Source: Acanthaster planci
Lineage: Eukaryota > Echinodermata > Asteroidea > Valvatida > Acanthasteridae
Length of the DNA: 41,773 nucleotides
Reading direction: 5' to 3'
Assembly: GCF_001949145.1 (NCBI RefSeq)
Contig: NW_019091681.1
Span: 165,250-207,022 of the forward strand
Shown: positions 22,573-34,500 of the stretch, in pieces
Position numbering within the stretch: position 1 is the first letter of the stretch
How the letters are laid out: each line of letters starts with the position of its first letter
Notes under the pieces: model-generated
Told to the model about the DNA's origin: nothing
Databases searched by the model: none
The model's input: only the letters and a program-made list of their open reading frames with translations
Made by a program: the position numbers and the translations under genes

Positions 22573-23820
22573 GTTGACGACATATCTATTTTGTTGTGGG
22601 AATTGACATCTACAGTAATTAAGAAAAGTGTTACTGAAACTGTTCATGTGTCATTATTATTTCGACATTGAAATTGAACGAAAAAAACAGTATAGCCTTT
22701 AATTCAGTAAAGCAAGGACACAAATGCGAACGACAATAGAGAATAGACAAAATACAACCAGCGTGAAACAAATTGTCTACTTTAGAAATGTCTACTAGAT
22801 TTCGGTGGTGGTGAATTAATAATATTATTAAGAATAATTAATGATGTGAACTGTCACTAAGCTTAAAATCAGAATTTTCAAAATTGAGATAATTATTGTT
22901 ATTTTCAATTAATCAGTAGAAAAAAAAGCTTTCCACTGGTATACAAATGGGGCACTTAGGGTAAACGTTCAAGGTGACAATGTGGCATTATTCTGGCAGC
23001 TTTGTGTCTTTGTTCCCGACATTGTTTCAATATTTCTGACCAGGCATAATAATCAATAATAATCGTCAAAATTGCCGAGAAAATGACATTTTTAAATATA
23101 TGGTCCCGCAAAATAATTGCAAATAATGCAAATTTCCTCTCATTTTGTCAGACGGGTCAGATATATTTATTTTTGTCTCCTTCACAGGAGTGAATGTTTG
23201 GAACTTAAACCTGCAAAACATTGAAGTGCTGCTGTTGATGTGATTTGTTTGTTAGATTTCGCCGAGTGAAAGTTCAGTCCCTAACTGTTTCATCTGAAGG
23301 CAAAAAAACCTAAAGGGATTTAGGAATTTAATATGACCTTTTTGGCTTTCATCAGAAGGAGCCATGAGGAGCACGTATACCTATTCGCAAGGAAATGAGT
23401 CAGCCTGGTCCCTCTATTTCATCATTTTAAGTTCCATTTCGTATTTGTAAGAAGGTTGTTTGTTACACTAGGGGTTAGTCTTTGCTTTAATCATGGTACA
23501 ATCTAACATGGAACAAAATAGCTGTAATCTCGTTGCCTTTCAAAATTTTCGAAAGTCTAGTCTTTATCTCTACAGTTATAATATATGCTTTATCTTGATA
23601 GGTTTAATTTGGGGAGGTGTGTACATTGCACATCATGGACGCTTTAAGGAGTTTATGCTTCGACTCAATGTCCAGACAAAAGGAACACGTATATTCAGTT
23701 TACGATATTTTGATTGGTTTCGTTTTAGCTTGATTTATTATTCATAAATACCTCAGACAGTTTAGCTTTTCCTATTGGTGGAGAGCCCGTCACGTGGCCA
23801 GTCTTAAACGGACGATAAAA

Positions 23821-24039
23821 NNNNNNNNNNNNNNNNNNNNNNNNNNNNNNNNNNNNNNNNNNNNNNNNNNNNNNNNNNNNNNNNNNNNNNNNNNNNNNNN
23901 NNNNNNNNNNNNNNNNNNNNNNNNNNNNNNNNNNNNNNNNNNNNNNNNNNNNNNNNNNNNNNNNNNNNNNNNNNNNNNNNNNNNNNNNNNNNNNNNNNNN
24001 NNNNNNNNNNNNNNNNNNNNNNNNNNNNNNNNNNNNNNN
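23821..24039. other. Assembly gap, 219 n
   Basis: This is a run of n within tandem block B. By comparison with block A, the missing sequence corresponds to about 20296-20878, so the real gap may be longer than drawn. Confidence 0.95.
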
Positions 24040-24259
24040 TCCTCTGGATTTTCAATGGCAGTGACAACTATAGTCTGGTATCCGATCTGGTTCATACCAT
24101 TTTAAATTGACTTGAGGCAGACACAAGTCAGTTAAGAGTGGCCCGTGAACATGAATGAGAAAAAATGCACAAAAAACATTGCAAAACGACAAACTTTACG
24201 TCCTAAAAGGTAAGAATGGGAATAATTATGTGCCGGGCTGGTCTGTAATTGCTGCGGAT

Positions 24260-24287
24260 CCGGTCTTAAACGAGCGTTTAAGACCGG
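24260..24287. repeat. Perfect 13-bp-arm palindrome
   Basis: CCGGTCTTAAACG, a 2-nt AG spacer, then CGTTTAAGACCGG. Weaker pairing continues outside (gtgccgggc at 24231 against gcccagcac at 24287). It lies inside the ~590-nt stretch present in block B but absent from A, as expected for a MITE or a foldback element. Confidence 0.6.
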
Positions 24288-25182
24288 CCCAGCACGTTAA
24301 TTCCCTCAAAAATTAACGTGAAGGTCTTATATATTGCGTAAAATAATCGTTATAACCTTCAGTAGGACGCAGTTTGTTTATGATTTGTGAGAGGCCCCCA
24401 ATTATGGACGTTCTGCTGCAGCAAACATACAATGACAAATAAATTATCTTTCCATAAATTTGTACTGTTTTTGCCATTCATAGACAAACAATACGAATAA
24501 CGTTTGCCTGGAGCTGTACATTAAGGAAAAGGTTATCGATGTTTTGTGAAATGTAAATTATTGGGCTCATTCCGTACAACAAATTACGCCTAATGAGCAA
24601 AAACAAAAAAGAAGCAACGGAAGATGAAGCCCAGTTAATGTCTGTATCGCTGATTTTTATTTAAAATTCCACGTTTACTACTTCCGGTCCTCAGGCCGAT
24701 TATCGTACACAGCGTATCATATTTGCTCTAAACAAATAACACGCAGCAGAAACAGTGGAATGTGACTTAAACCACAGATGAAAGGAAAACCGACGGTAAG
24801 TCATCAATATTAATTGCAAATAATTGGTTTAAAGTAATAGTAGATTCAATTTCAAGGGAAAGGGAGCTATTTTAGTGCAATCGTATGAGCCCCACGATCT
24901 GGACCGATAAAGGGCGTCATTCTCACAGCAACGGAGGCTCTTTTGGTCGGAACTGCACTTGGCTGGATCACCAACGACTAGGAAATGCACGAGTCACAGT
25001 TGCATCGCTGCCAACAAAACGAAAACTCTCACCAGCATGGCTCTTTTCAACTGACGGGGGGCGCTTCAGCTCAACGCAGATACCACTTGCGTCTTACTAA
25101 AAATTATTCTGACTCCAGAAAGAGGCGGCTACATAAACTCAAGAATATTTCACATCAGCTGCTTTGTCATTTTGCGAGAGGT

Positions 25183-26133
25183 TCAGGCACCAGACGGCGT
25201 ATCCTCCTTCAGTGGGTGTCCGTACGTGCCGAACCCGCCGTATCCTCCGAATCTCGCTCGAGACCTGGTCACTTCCATCCCTGCGGTCAAGCGAGCCCTC
25301 TCGCGGCAGGAAGGGCCAAGATCTCCTGGCTGGACATTCGTAGGCGCCCCTCGAGTCGCATGTTGGTTGAGTCTGGTGTAACGAACATTCTGTACAGGGG
25401 AAGGAAGAGTCCGGTGTTTAGCAAAGTTGTTACAAAGATTCTGAACACTAAATTGACCTAGCGGCTTTACGATTTAGGGCAATCAGGCTGGGCAAAGAAT
25501 AAAGAAGTGATCATTTTATTTTTACCAGTTCAGTGCACTGAAAGTCATTCATCGATGTACTGAGGACCAAATAATTACTGTTCCGATACACAAGAATACG
25601 TTTTATAAAGGGTTTGCACGACTGCCATGTCACAGGGCAGTGCTTTGGTTCCGCAGAACATGCACAAAGAAGGAACATCCCTGCAAGATGGCTGTCATTC
25701 AAAGCTGTTACAGGGTGATTAGTTCCGACACCGTTCCTCTTCAGCGTGTGTGGAGAAAAGACTTCTAGAGAAATCATGATCAATTAGAAAGGTCAAATTT
25801 GAGAATACACTATTTCTATGCATGACATAACCCAAAAGGGATTGTGGCTAGGCAAGTGAATGAAGTTAACGAGATGCAGAAATGGTGAAATACATGGCCT
25901 GCGTATTTATGTACGAGTCAAAAGAAATCAGAACTGTCTCCAGGATACTACTTACAGAACTTGGAGGCAATAATTTAATGACAAGCTTTTGATAAAAATC
26001 TGTTTACCATAAGGTGCTTCTGGTTCACGGTTTTCACCGAAGAAAGACCAGCAGCGTCAGCATCTGCACAGACGACCTGGTCGATCGTCAGGAGAAATAT
26101 AACGAGAACGTTCAGACAAAGACGAGGCACCAT
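25183..26133 (-). CDS. Outlying array-family peptide gene with Gly/Tyr-rich tail, two exons, 110 aa
   Basis: On the minus strand exon 1 is 26133-26008 (42 codons) and exon 2 is 25389-25183 (68 codons plus TGA); the 618-nt intron is phase 0, donor gtaaac, acceptor cctgtacag. The start ATG sits in cagccATGG as in the array genes. The signal peptide is MVPRLCLNVLVIFLLTIDQV, then VVCADADAAGLSS, matching the array VVRTDADE. Exon 2 opens NVRYTRLNQHATRG, aligning with LNDCATRG of genes 2 and 3, but the basic core is replaced by RSRARFGGYGGFGTYGHPL and an acidic end KEDTPSGA. A longer ORF starting upstream (26244) is rejected because alignment places the start at 26133. Its last exon is partly duplicated at 21430-21552. 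Confidence 0.68.
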
Positions 26134-28405
26134 GGCTGTCATGAATCTTGGTAACCAACAAAAACTACACGCAGATGTAAGGGTTCTACGATGCAATCCA
26201 GATTTGGGATTAATGACTACGATTCTGCGAATTGCATTATTCATCCCAAGGCAATTAAAATAAATCCAGTTTGAAATAAAATATTACGACTGGAAAATAG
26301 TTTCGTTGATATCGATTTAGCTGCCCGAAAGTGCAAAGTGGCAGAGACAGTGGCGTAGCTAGGATTTTACTTGTTGGGGGCACATAGGGGGCAGCAGCAT
26401 CTTATGGGGGAGGGGGAGCACTGATAAGTTGTTGGAGGACGTGCCCTCAGTCCTCCCCCCTCTGGCTACGCCTCTGGGTAGAAACGACCTTTCGTAGTCA
26501 CCTTGTTGTCCACTATGAGGTTATTTGCTATTTCAAAGCTGGGGGCATACACTGAGTATGCAGTGTTAAATACACGTTAGGCAGGGCAAAATCAAAAATT
26601 AAAATTGATTGAGGATATTTGCGCTTGCATTTGAAAGCACAAAGACCTATATTGCTTCTGGGGAATCAGACAGATTGGTTCACAAAATCTCTTCGATGAT
26701 TTATATAGTAGTCAGATTCAGTATTTCTTATTTTTGGTTCAATATTATTGGAAATTTGCGAATCTATACTTTACTACAATCATCAGAGCATGGCGAATCC
26801 AAAATCAATGTTAGCGTTTGCGTGGACACCTGTATGGCAGCTGTTTGGGATTTTCAAATTGGCCGCTAAAAATACATAAATCGAGCTATCTCCGCTTCCA
26901 GAAAACCAAAAAACGTAATTAGAGTGATAAAACCTATATTTTCTCCGTCAAGGAGTTCAACAAGCCCCCAAATACACATTTGATTCTCGGGATTATGATA
27001 AAAAAAACAAATAAAAGTAGCTAATAACCACTTTCCAATATCGTTTTACATAAAACATAACTGTATCTTGGCTTCAAGTAAATCTACAAACTTAAGTGCG
27101 CTAATCCTGTTTGCTTGGCCAATTCAAGCCATCTTTTTCTCAACAAGTGTTACATTGTACATCTGGGATAATCGTATTCACAAACTTGTAATCTTGAAGT
27201 TTACCAAAAATAAAGATGGTGGGGAACCCGTCCAACAATATCAGTTTTTATATATGAGCTAGTAATGGCCACACAGATTCATGACTTGATTGTGGTGTAT
27301 TCAACCAACAGTGTACTCGCATCTGAACTCTGGATCATTGAGTTTTCAATGCAATGAAATAGAGTCGTGAATGCATCACACGACACGACGAAAGGAACAG
27401 TGATGGTGGCGTTTGTGCTAACGGCTACCTGCAACTCAACGTCGGTATAGTAATGAATGCTTTTTTTTTACTGCATTCGATTCAGAGGATTTATTGGTTT
27501 GCGTGTTAACAATTTTAACAGTATGCAATAAAAATATCATAAGCCGTCTAATCAGAGGGATTAACGTGTTTTGAACAGCATCTGTGGACAGGGATGAAAA
27601 TGTAAACATTAACTAATAGTCTTAGTCTTATTTCTAAAAGGGTTGCTAATTAGGCTTGCATTTTATCTAGATTATTTTTACTGTTGGTAAGAGCCCGCGA
27701 GAATAACCTACATGTACATATCATTACACGGAGGACCACATGGATGCGATTTCCCCACAAAAAAATGCAAAGGTTCTTAGGGTGGATGTGATTTTGAACC
27801 TGGAATATGATTTTGACAGGGATAACCCAAAATTACATCCAGTCGAGTCACCTTTGCATTTTGTGTTGGGAAAGCAACTCAAAGCCATTCACGGAGTTGC
27901 AGCACATAGGTACACAATAGATTGAAATAGCACGACATCTTAATCATTCTGCGCATTTTTGTACGTTACAGGGTTTCGGTACCGTCGAGTAAGCGCACGG
28001 GAGTACACTAAAATGGCATTATAAACAATGAACTTAATTATTCCTAACTGCTGAAATATTTGAATTTTAAGGGCTTAGTGGCATCTCAATCAGTGTATAT
28101 TTTGGGCCACAAATTAACATTCACTGAGGTACGCTCATTACTTTTTATGTCTCCAATCGGATTTATTTTTAACGACCTGTAAACGAATGAGGCAAGCCAC
28201 GAAAATTTATGTGTTCAACTTGGCCTGAAATTCCAACGACCTTCGAGCAAAGATCCGTTTTGAAAAGTAGTACATAGCCATGAACATGAGCGCTCCGTCC
28301 ACTCTACCTGACACTCTCAACTCGGTGAAGCACCACTATAGCTTTAATATGACATCGCGTACGACGTATACTCTCGGTAAAAAACAGCAAGGATTCACAG
28401 TGGCC
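26134..28405. other. Divergent intergenic region, no gene seen
   Basis: This 2.3 kb separates two genes transcribed away from each other (starts at 26133 and 28406). It contains a MITE-like element (26348-26476). A 61-codon ATG frame at 27740-27925 has no signal peptide, splice partner or paralogue and is not called. Nothing else is recognised. Confidence 0.45.
26348..26476. mobile_element. MITE-like element with cagtggcgtagc termini
   Basis: It starts CAGTGGCGTAGCTAGG and ends TCTGGCTACGCCTCTG, an imperfect terminal inverted repeat of about 15 nt enclosing G-rich DNA (gggggagggggagc). Short non-autonomous elements with GTGGCGTAGC-like ends are widespread in animal genomes. No target duplication is obvious, so the class is left open. 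Confidence 0.5.
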
Positions 28406-29606
28406 ATGGCAGGTCTTCTTTGCCTGAAAACTCTGGTCACATTCTGCCAGACAGTTGACCTGGTCGTCTCCACCGATGCTGACGAGGCTGGCGCTTCCTC
28501 GGAGGAAACGAGGAATCGTCTTCTGGTGAACAGAAGGATTAAAATTGTATTGGCAGCAGGCAAAAGTTGACTTTGTGCAGTGACGATGCCATAGTGGCGT
28601 CTCTAGATCTTGTTTGAGTGTGTCAAATTGATTTTAAAAAAAATCTCCGACTTTGTTATCCCTGGAAAAATACTCCACTCTTGATCTCCCACTGAAAGGC
28701 GATGTGCTCCGCTCTAAAAAAAAAAAAAAATGCGTATCTCTCCAGGCGAACTCTCTCCCTCCCCCGCTTGATTTGGAACTGCGAAACTGTTAGCCTTCAA
28801 GTTTTTTTTTTTTTACTTTTCAATATTCCTGATAAGATCTTGTTATTCTGATAACTAAGACTACTTCGCAAAGTCCCAGTGAAGTGACGTTTTCCTCAGG
28901 ATTCTGCTACCATTAGGTGCTCGCTGGCTTCCTCGCAAATACAAATGAGACGGACGCGCAAGAGTTAGACATGAACACCCATCATTAGACATGAATTCAG
29001 AGGGTATTCATAGATCTAAAACTCTTCTATTCCAAGTTGGACTTCTTATGCTACACAAGCCCTGCGGCATGTGTCTAAGGGCATCTTTCCCCTCTTTCTG
29101 TAACAAATTTTCAAGGTTAGCCGACCTAGCATTTCAGTTATTGACTAATCCGAGCCGACGCCTCGAGTGTGGTGCATCCCACTTCTGCGCGCATTCTTTG
29201 CCTCGACGAACGCATCTTTGGGTTGTTTAATAAAGACATCCTATAGGCTGAAGGGGCATGTGACGCGGGCCAGTTATAAAAAACGGAATGTGCATTCATA
29301 TTTGAATTTTTTATTCGGTCCGCCAAGGTGTGTACGGGGTAGAATGCCAAACTGTAAGCCTTTGCACCCCTGCTTTTACGTTTCTTTCGCCAGTTTTCAA
29401 TTTGGAACTTCGTAGCTGTCTCATTTTTCACTGACTAAAACAATAGCCTTTTCCTTGCACAGAATGCCGTTCTCCGTCTGGTTACATGTAAAGATCACGA
29501 GAGGTGTCCACGGACGACAACTTTAGCTGTCCAAACGGTCAACACCATCGGCAGACGAATCCTGGATGAGACGAATTCGAGTCAGAAGGAGTCGATAGTC
29601 GTGTAG
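28406..29606 (+). CDS. Outlying array-family peptide gene, two exons, 87 aa, weakly supported exon 2
   Basis: Exon 1 is 28406-28525 (40 codons) and exon 2 is 29463-29606 (47 codons plus TAG); the 937-nt intron is phase 0 with a weaker gtgaac donor and a tttccttgcacag acceptor. The start is chosen at the conserved ATGGCAGG; the upstream in-frame ATG at 28280 would precede a non-hydrophobic stretch. Exon 1 reads MAGLLCLKTLVTFCQTVDLV then VVSTDADEAGASSEE, clearly the family pattern, but its hydrophobic core is weaker. Exon 2 has CKDHERCPRTTT (compare NERAPRE of gene 4) and VQTVNTIGRR. An alternative frame near its end reads MRRIRVRRSR, like the gene 4 tail, so a frameshift is possible. It may be a decaying gene. 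Confidence 0.5.
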
Positions 29607-29880
29607 AAGTAAGATCTGGAGGAGAATCTGAGGCCAAGAGATATACGGGATTTCATGTTGGATGATTTAGGGGAGGTTTTGGCTGATTGTGAATCTTAAC
29701 AAGAAAGTAAAACCAGCTACAGGCTAAAAGTTTGCGGTATCGTGTATGCCACAGAGCAAACACAAGTGCCGCTCCACTCAGTCTAAAATTTGAGGGATAA
29801 CTCAAACGAACAGAAGACCAAACAGAAGATCTGCCAAACACAAAAATGAATTATTTATTTGAACAAAGAAATGAACTGAA
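29607..29880. other. Region downstream of the 28.4-kb gene, no gene seen
   Basis: No conserved exon is seen. The minus-strand open frames here have no family features. Confidence 0.4.
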
Positions 29881-30610
29881 TTTTTATAATTACACTTCAA
29901 CAATAGCGGGCCACGTAGCAAAACTGATACGGCTACGAGAATATCCTGTGAGTACAGCAGGGAGATTAATACAATGTAAATCTTCCACAGCTCTCGTAAG
30001 TACAATATAAGTATTCTGCAGCTCTTTTAAGTCAATAAAGAGAGGACCATTAACTTGTCTAAAGTTTCTTTAAGTTTATTATTTGTCTAGTTTGTTTTGA
30101 CATTGTTTATGGTTAATATAAATTCAACATTGTTACGATTAATAGTATTTGAAGCGTCCAGGGAGTCAAATTTTGCAGATTTGGCGCTATACAAAACGTT
30201 TTATTATTAGAATTATTATAAATCCAATTGAATAGGATTTCTTTTTAAAGCGATTTTGCCACACTGCATTCCCAACTTAAGCTTTTAAGTCATTGTACTT
30301 ATATTAAAATCGATATGATATCTTAAGAGCAACACCAGTGTGAGGAGAGACTGTTGATAGATGAAGAATGCTGCTTAAATTGTGAAATAGATGATCACAA
30401 CACTGAAGGGATCGCCGACGTATGGAACCACGATCAACCGCTCGTAACTCACACGTAACACCTCACATGTGGCTGTTTTCTTCAAAAATTTCTGAAGACC
30501 AACCGAAGGTTAAATGTGATTGGATAAATATTGGGCATTTAATGGGAATTCTAGATACCAACAATGTCATATAGTAACAAGAGGTATTGGGTACAGTCAC
30601 CAATGCTGGT
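29880..30610 (-). pseudogene. Gene ghost: array-gene intron with no exons
   Basis: Read on the minus strand, 30610-30060 aligns with the intron of genes 1-3: the atttaaccttcggttggtct block, then gccacatgtgaggtgttacg, then tttgtatagcgccaaatc and caaactagacaaataataaa. Just beyond, tgtggaagattt and ctattgttgaagtgtaatta resemble the 3'UTR of genes 1-2. Neither a signal exon on the upstream side (30620-30780) nor an exon 2 core can be found. Both coding exons were deleted or diverged beyond recognition. Confidence 0.6.
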
Positions 30611-31179
30611 ATCGAAGTTGGTCTCAAGATAAGACATGCATGGTCTAATTCTGCCCATTTTTCGGAGTGTCAGTAGCCACACCAACTAAACTTCCAGCTG
30701 GACTGAAATCAAACTGAAAGAGATACCAAACATGAACCTGTTTTGTATTCAACTGATTTGAAAAGTACTACGGATTTGAAATCTAAGATCAATAAAGGGA
30801 CTTCCCGATTGTTAAATGCTACAGTATATAGACCAACAAAATCAAGAGGGTGAAGGTTAAACTTGTTATGTTAAGCGTGTAATTGACTGACGTTATGAAA
30901 CGGCGCCGCATTTAACCAGTATCAAATTACACATCTTACAGTGTTGGCAAAGATGGACCTGTGCATGACCGATATTAAAAAAAGAACCCTGTTTGAATTG
31001 AACACTTAAAGTGTTTGTATAAATTTTTATTTATCGGCAGTGGTGCAACGGCAAGGGAGGCTCAAAGAATTTTTTTCGGAAAAATGAAGAAGCAATATAC
31101 ACTAAAAGCTTAAACTAGTATACCTGGTCGCAAACCTCAGTCCCTGTGACGCAGCCGGGCACGGGAGGTGTTGAATATG

Positions 31180-31420
31180 AGCCCTGAGCAACGGAGGCTC
31201 TTTGGTCGGAACTGCGCTTCGCAAACGTTATGCACATGTTACAGCCACTACTAGCAACGTGAACACTGCCAACCAACATGGCTCTTTTGAACCGAAGAGG
31301 AGGTGCTCCTGCTCAAGGCGGATAAGGAGTTTTTATGAGGTCGCCCAAGCTAGAGAAATCCTAGTGCATAACTGTCCTATTGGCACTAAATTAAGACATT
31401 TTGCCCGGGGCCCGCAAAAC
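31180..31420 (+). repeat. Third copy of the segment at 21140-21350 and 24885-25110
   Basis: Shared strings are gcaacggaggctctttggtc, ggaactgcgctt, caacatggctcttttgaac and ctcaaggcggata. At 24.9-25.1 kb this DNA lies directly 3' of the minus-strand gene, so here it marks the remains of another such unit. No accompanying exon is found in 31400-31600. Confidence 0.5.
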
Positions 31421-31934
31421 ACTCTGAGGTTGACAAATAACATTAAATATGAGTAAATTTGAAATAGGGCCTATGCACTTGGCGAAATTCCTGTTGGCGG
31501 CTGTTTGATGGAGTAACCCACAATGTCTATGGCATACATCTCATCATTATTGTTTCCCACAAGCCATCAATGACACCTTTTTGGATTTTCGACTTTGAGA
31601 AAGATTCCAACAAGCCCAAGGGTTACAAATACATTCTGCTTGGGGAGCTTTGAAAATCTTTACAAAATTTGCACTCTGAAGTTGGTGCCGGAGTATACAT
31701 GGATGCACTCTTCTATTGCAGAGTAGCGAGTCCATAGGAGGCAGCATGATATTTCATTTCTTTTTCTTTTTTTGTCGGAATTGAAAGACGCTTTAGAAGT
31801 GGTAGAAGCACAAAGAGCGAAGAATTATTTGATTTTTTAAATGGAGTATTTTTTTCGCGAAAATTCAGACTACAATTCCCTCGGACCTAAAACCTGGATA
31901 TGTCACTGCCAGACCATTGAGAAACAAGCTAAGC

Positions 31935-32045
31935 CGAAGTGGAGCACGCTTAGAACGACAAGCGCTGAGTCTGGCTGGGAAGTAGCGCTAGTGTAGATTG
32001 AGGAAGACCACAGCCCGAATTAGAAGTGGAATAACACGTCTTAAA
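31935..32045 (-). repeat. Inverted degraded minisatellite remnant
   Basis: On the minus strand it reads gttattccacttctaattcg, ctgtggtcttcctcaatcta and gtcgttctaagcgtgctcca, matching the remnants at 9266-9360 and 12405-12490. It shares the inverted orientation of the neighbouring gene ghosts. Confidence 0.55.
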
Positions 32046-32629
32046 GAATTCCTTGATTCTTCACTGTGACATAATTCCATCTGGAAGGTAATTACATTTG
32101 ACTTAGCAACGAAAGCAGCATTTCAATTGGGTTGTCATGGACTATAACATATGGAGCGCATTGTCATTCATAACTATTGAAATCATTCACAGAAACCTAA
32201 AATGAGCAGAACCTTTCAAACACATTACATTTTTACGTAATGAAGGCTCTGCCAACCAACAATTGTTTGCCGGAAATGGGAATAATTTTCCTTTTAGTTC
32301 TTTGCACTTGAAGCAATTTGAAAATAAGCTTTGGTCCATAAAATTCAGTCCCAAGAGAGATTGTGGATTAAGCGGTGAAGTATCCTAAAGTGGCGAAAAT
32401 ATGGTCATTCCCGTTTAAATAAAATAGGGAAAACGTTTAATTAATTTATATTCCGGCCTGATGTTGCCTCGCTCGTAGATATATAATAAAGTTGTTTCTT
32501 TCTTAACGGATAGTGTACATTCCGTATACATTTGACCACTGAAACGGAACAATAACACTGCTCATAAAGTAGAGACAGGTAGGCCTAGATGATACGCTGG
32601 TTGCTCGCTGTCATTCAATCTTTAATACG

Positions 32630-32770
32630 AGAGATTCATCATAGTGCGCCTCCAAGGGGTTTGCAACTCGTTGACCAATTACAGTGAGTGATATCTGTGG
32701 ACCCTTTCCAAACACACATGGGCTTGGCAAATCTCGCGCACTGTGATTGGTCAACGCGTTTCAGATTGCA
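32630..32770. promoter_or_regulatory. Inverted pair of CCAAT-bearing segments
   Basis: caactcgttgaccaattaca at 32667 and cactgtgattggtcaacgcg at 32738 face each other as an imperfect inverted repeat with an ATTGG/CCAAT in each arm. The segment 32630-32720 is an inverted copy of 15966-16056 (gcgcattgtcattggtcaac). It could be a bidirectional promoter-like element or the ends of a mobile element. Confidence 0.4.
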
Positions 32771-33829
32771 CTTATAATCCCGTTAAGTATAAAGATTCGG
32801 ATCATGTTTCTCGAGAAAATGACGTGAAACGAAAGCCCTGGAAAACAACATAGGAGTATCTCTTTGTATGCCAGTCCAGAGTAAGTATTATATAGATTTG
32901 GCAATCAAACCATTTCGTCTCTTCTTTGAGGAATTACGGGGCATTATTAACCAAACTGGAGTTGAGTAGCATAAACGGAGTTATTTTCTACATTTGATAG
33001 AAATTACCTAGCAGCCATTGGTGTCAAATATCTTGCAAAAAATACTCTTACTTTTTTCTTAGTGTTACCAGTTAGGCCACCCATGCACCGGCGCTGGTTG
33101 AGTGGATTTTGGGATTTCCGTATCTGTTCTTGTGTCACCTCTGAGCTGTGTGTCCGTTACAGGGTGCATAAAAGTCTTATCAGTACCTTCTGGTCTGAAA
33201 TTAAGAAGCCCAAACAAGAACACTTAACTTTTCGGTTTTCGCAGCAGCGCTGGTTGTTGTATTAACCTGTTGCATTTTAAGAATCGCAGCACAGCATTTT
33301 CAATCAGAGTCGGTAGGAATTCACTTCAACACCAAGCAGCTGTGCTTTTTTTGTCAACCCTTCAATTCTTCTAGAGGTAAAGCAGTTTCAAGTATCGAGA
33401 CACTGCAATAGAGGGCGGTTGCTAAATTCTACAAACTCACACTTACAAAGAGTTTCACTGGGGGTGCTTTGGAGAGGCTGTTGCGATGAGGGGAGGTGAC
33501 CAAACTTTGAACAGCCCAAATTCTATCTCCTCGTTATAACTGATCAATTTCTTCACCACCGAGAGACTACAGAACTAACTATTTTCGAATTTTTGGGGTG
33601 AATCTCTTTTCATACAAAAGCGCTTTTTTCTTCTCAGAAATAATTTATTTTTTGCATGCAACCACAAAGAGGTCAAAGTGAGTAATAGTAGTAGTAATAG
33701 AAAGTAGGTGTACTTTCATATATGCGAATAACACGCGCGTCAGACACAACTAGTTCATAATGTCCCTTTTAATGTCGTTCAAATGGTGTTTTCTTAAAAG
33801 AACAATTGAGCTCTTTACTTCACCTAGAA

Positions 33830-34500
33830 GTTGGATTCAGTCATATTTTACGGAAAATAACTGTTTACTGCAAACACTGTTAAATGAACTTCTATCATGC
33901 CTGTATACCTCAATCATCAACGCTTCTTTAATGAATTTTGTTTTAATTTTAACATTTGTCGGGATTATAGCCATCCAGGAAGTGAAATTTCCTATTTTTA
34001 TAAAGTTGGCGAATAATGAATTCAATTCAAATAATCAGCATAGAAATGGACGTCAATCCCGGTACTACTGTGGTACTACTACGTACGAGTGAGATTCTAT
34101 ATAAGCTTCAAATTTCGTATCCTTCAAAAACATCCTAAGTTGTTATGTGCAGTTACGAAGGGGTGACGGTCTTCACAAATGAAAACAAGCCATATTAAGC
34201 ATTTTTAACACTATGATTGAATCAATGATGGTATGTTGGTATAACACCATGGGCAAGGCTCGTCATTCCAATGGAAAAAACGAAAAATATTTTCCAACTT
34301 CTTCAAATGACGTAAAGAAACTAACAATTCTACACAAATTTCAACTAGGTACGTGCTTACATGTTTTTGAAAAGAAAGAATTGACGTTATTGCCTTTGGA
34401 AGAATCAATATTACGTTAAATCCTCTCTCAAATAACCTTTTCAACTGAATGGAAAACGTATCAAACTTCTATAAAGCTCACAAGAGCGCCAACAAAGTGC
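33830..34500 (-). repeat. Downstream flank of the 34.8-35.8 kb gene, duplicated at 37490-38170
   Basis: Paired strings include tatcatgcctgt, gatggtatgttggtataaca, caatggaaaaaa, and aattctacacaaatttcaac against aattctgcacagaatccaac. This shows that the two minus-strand genes arose by tandem duplication of a ~3.4 kb unit. The open frames over this flank are not kept in the second copy, so they are not genes. Confidence 0.65.

Larger units (their letters stand above)
21554..25305 (+). repeat. Tandem block B (3.75 kb, contains a 219-n gap)
   Basis: This is the second copy of 18190-21552. It starts with the same ttctttatttgtttatttca string, includes terminal exon B, and continues past the block A breakpoint into the complete minus-strand exon 2. 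About 590 nt at 24085-24670 are absent from A. About 590 nt of A (20296-20878) fall opposite the gap. Confidence 0.8.
31421..33800. other. No gene seen
   Basis: It contains an inverted degraded minisatellite (31935-32045) and the CCAAT inverted element (32630-32770). Open frames at 31747-31547 (-) and 33062-33265 (+) have no paralogue or secretory signal. Confidence 0.4.

Noticed and set aside
24985-25461. 158-codon + strand open frame
   Set aside because: It is antisense to exon 2 of the minus-strand peptide gene; the minus strand has the conserved acceptor, phase and family motif.
33760-34092. 110-codon + strand frame with a hydrophobic middle
   Set aside because: The duplicated counterpart at 37490-37700 does not preserve it, so it is not under coding constraint.
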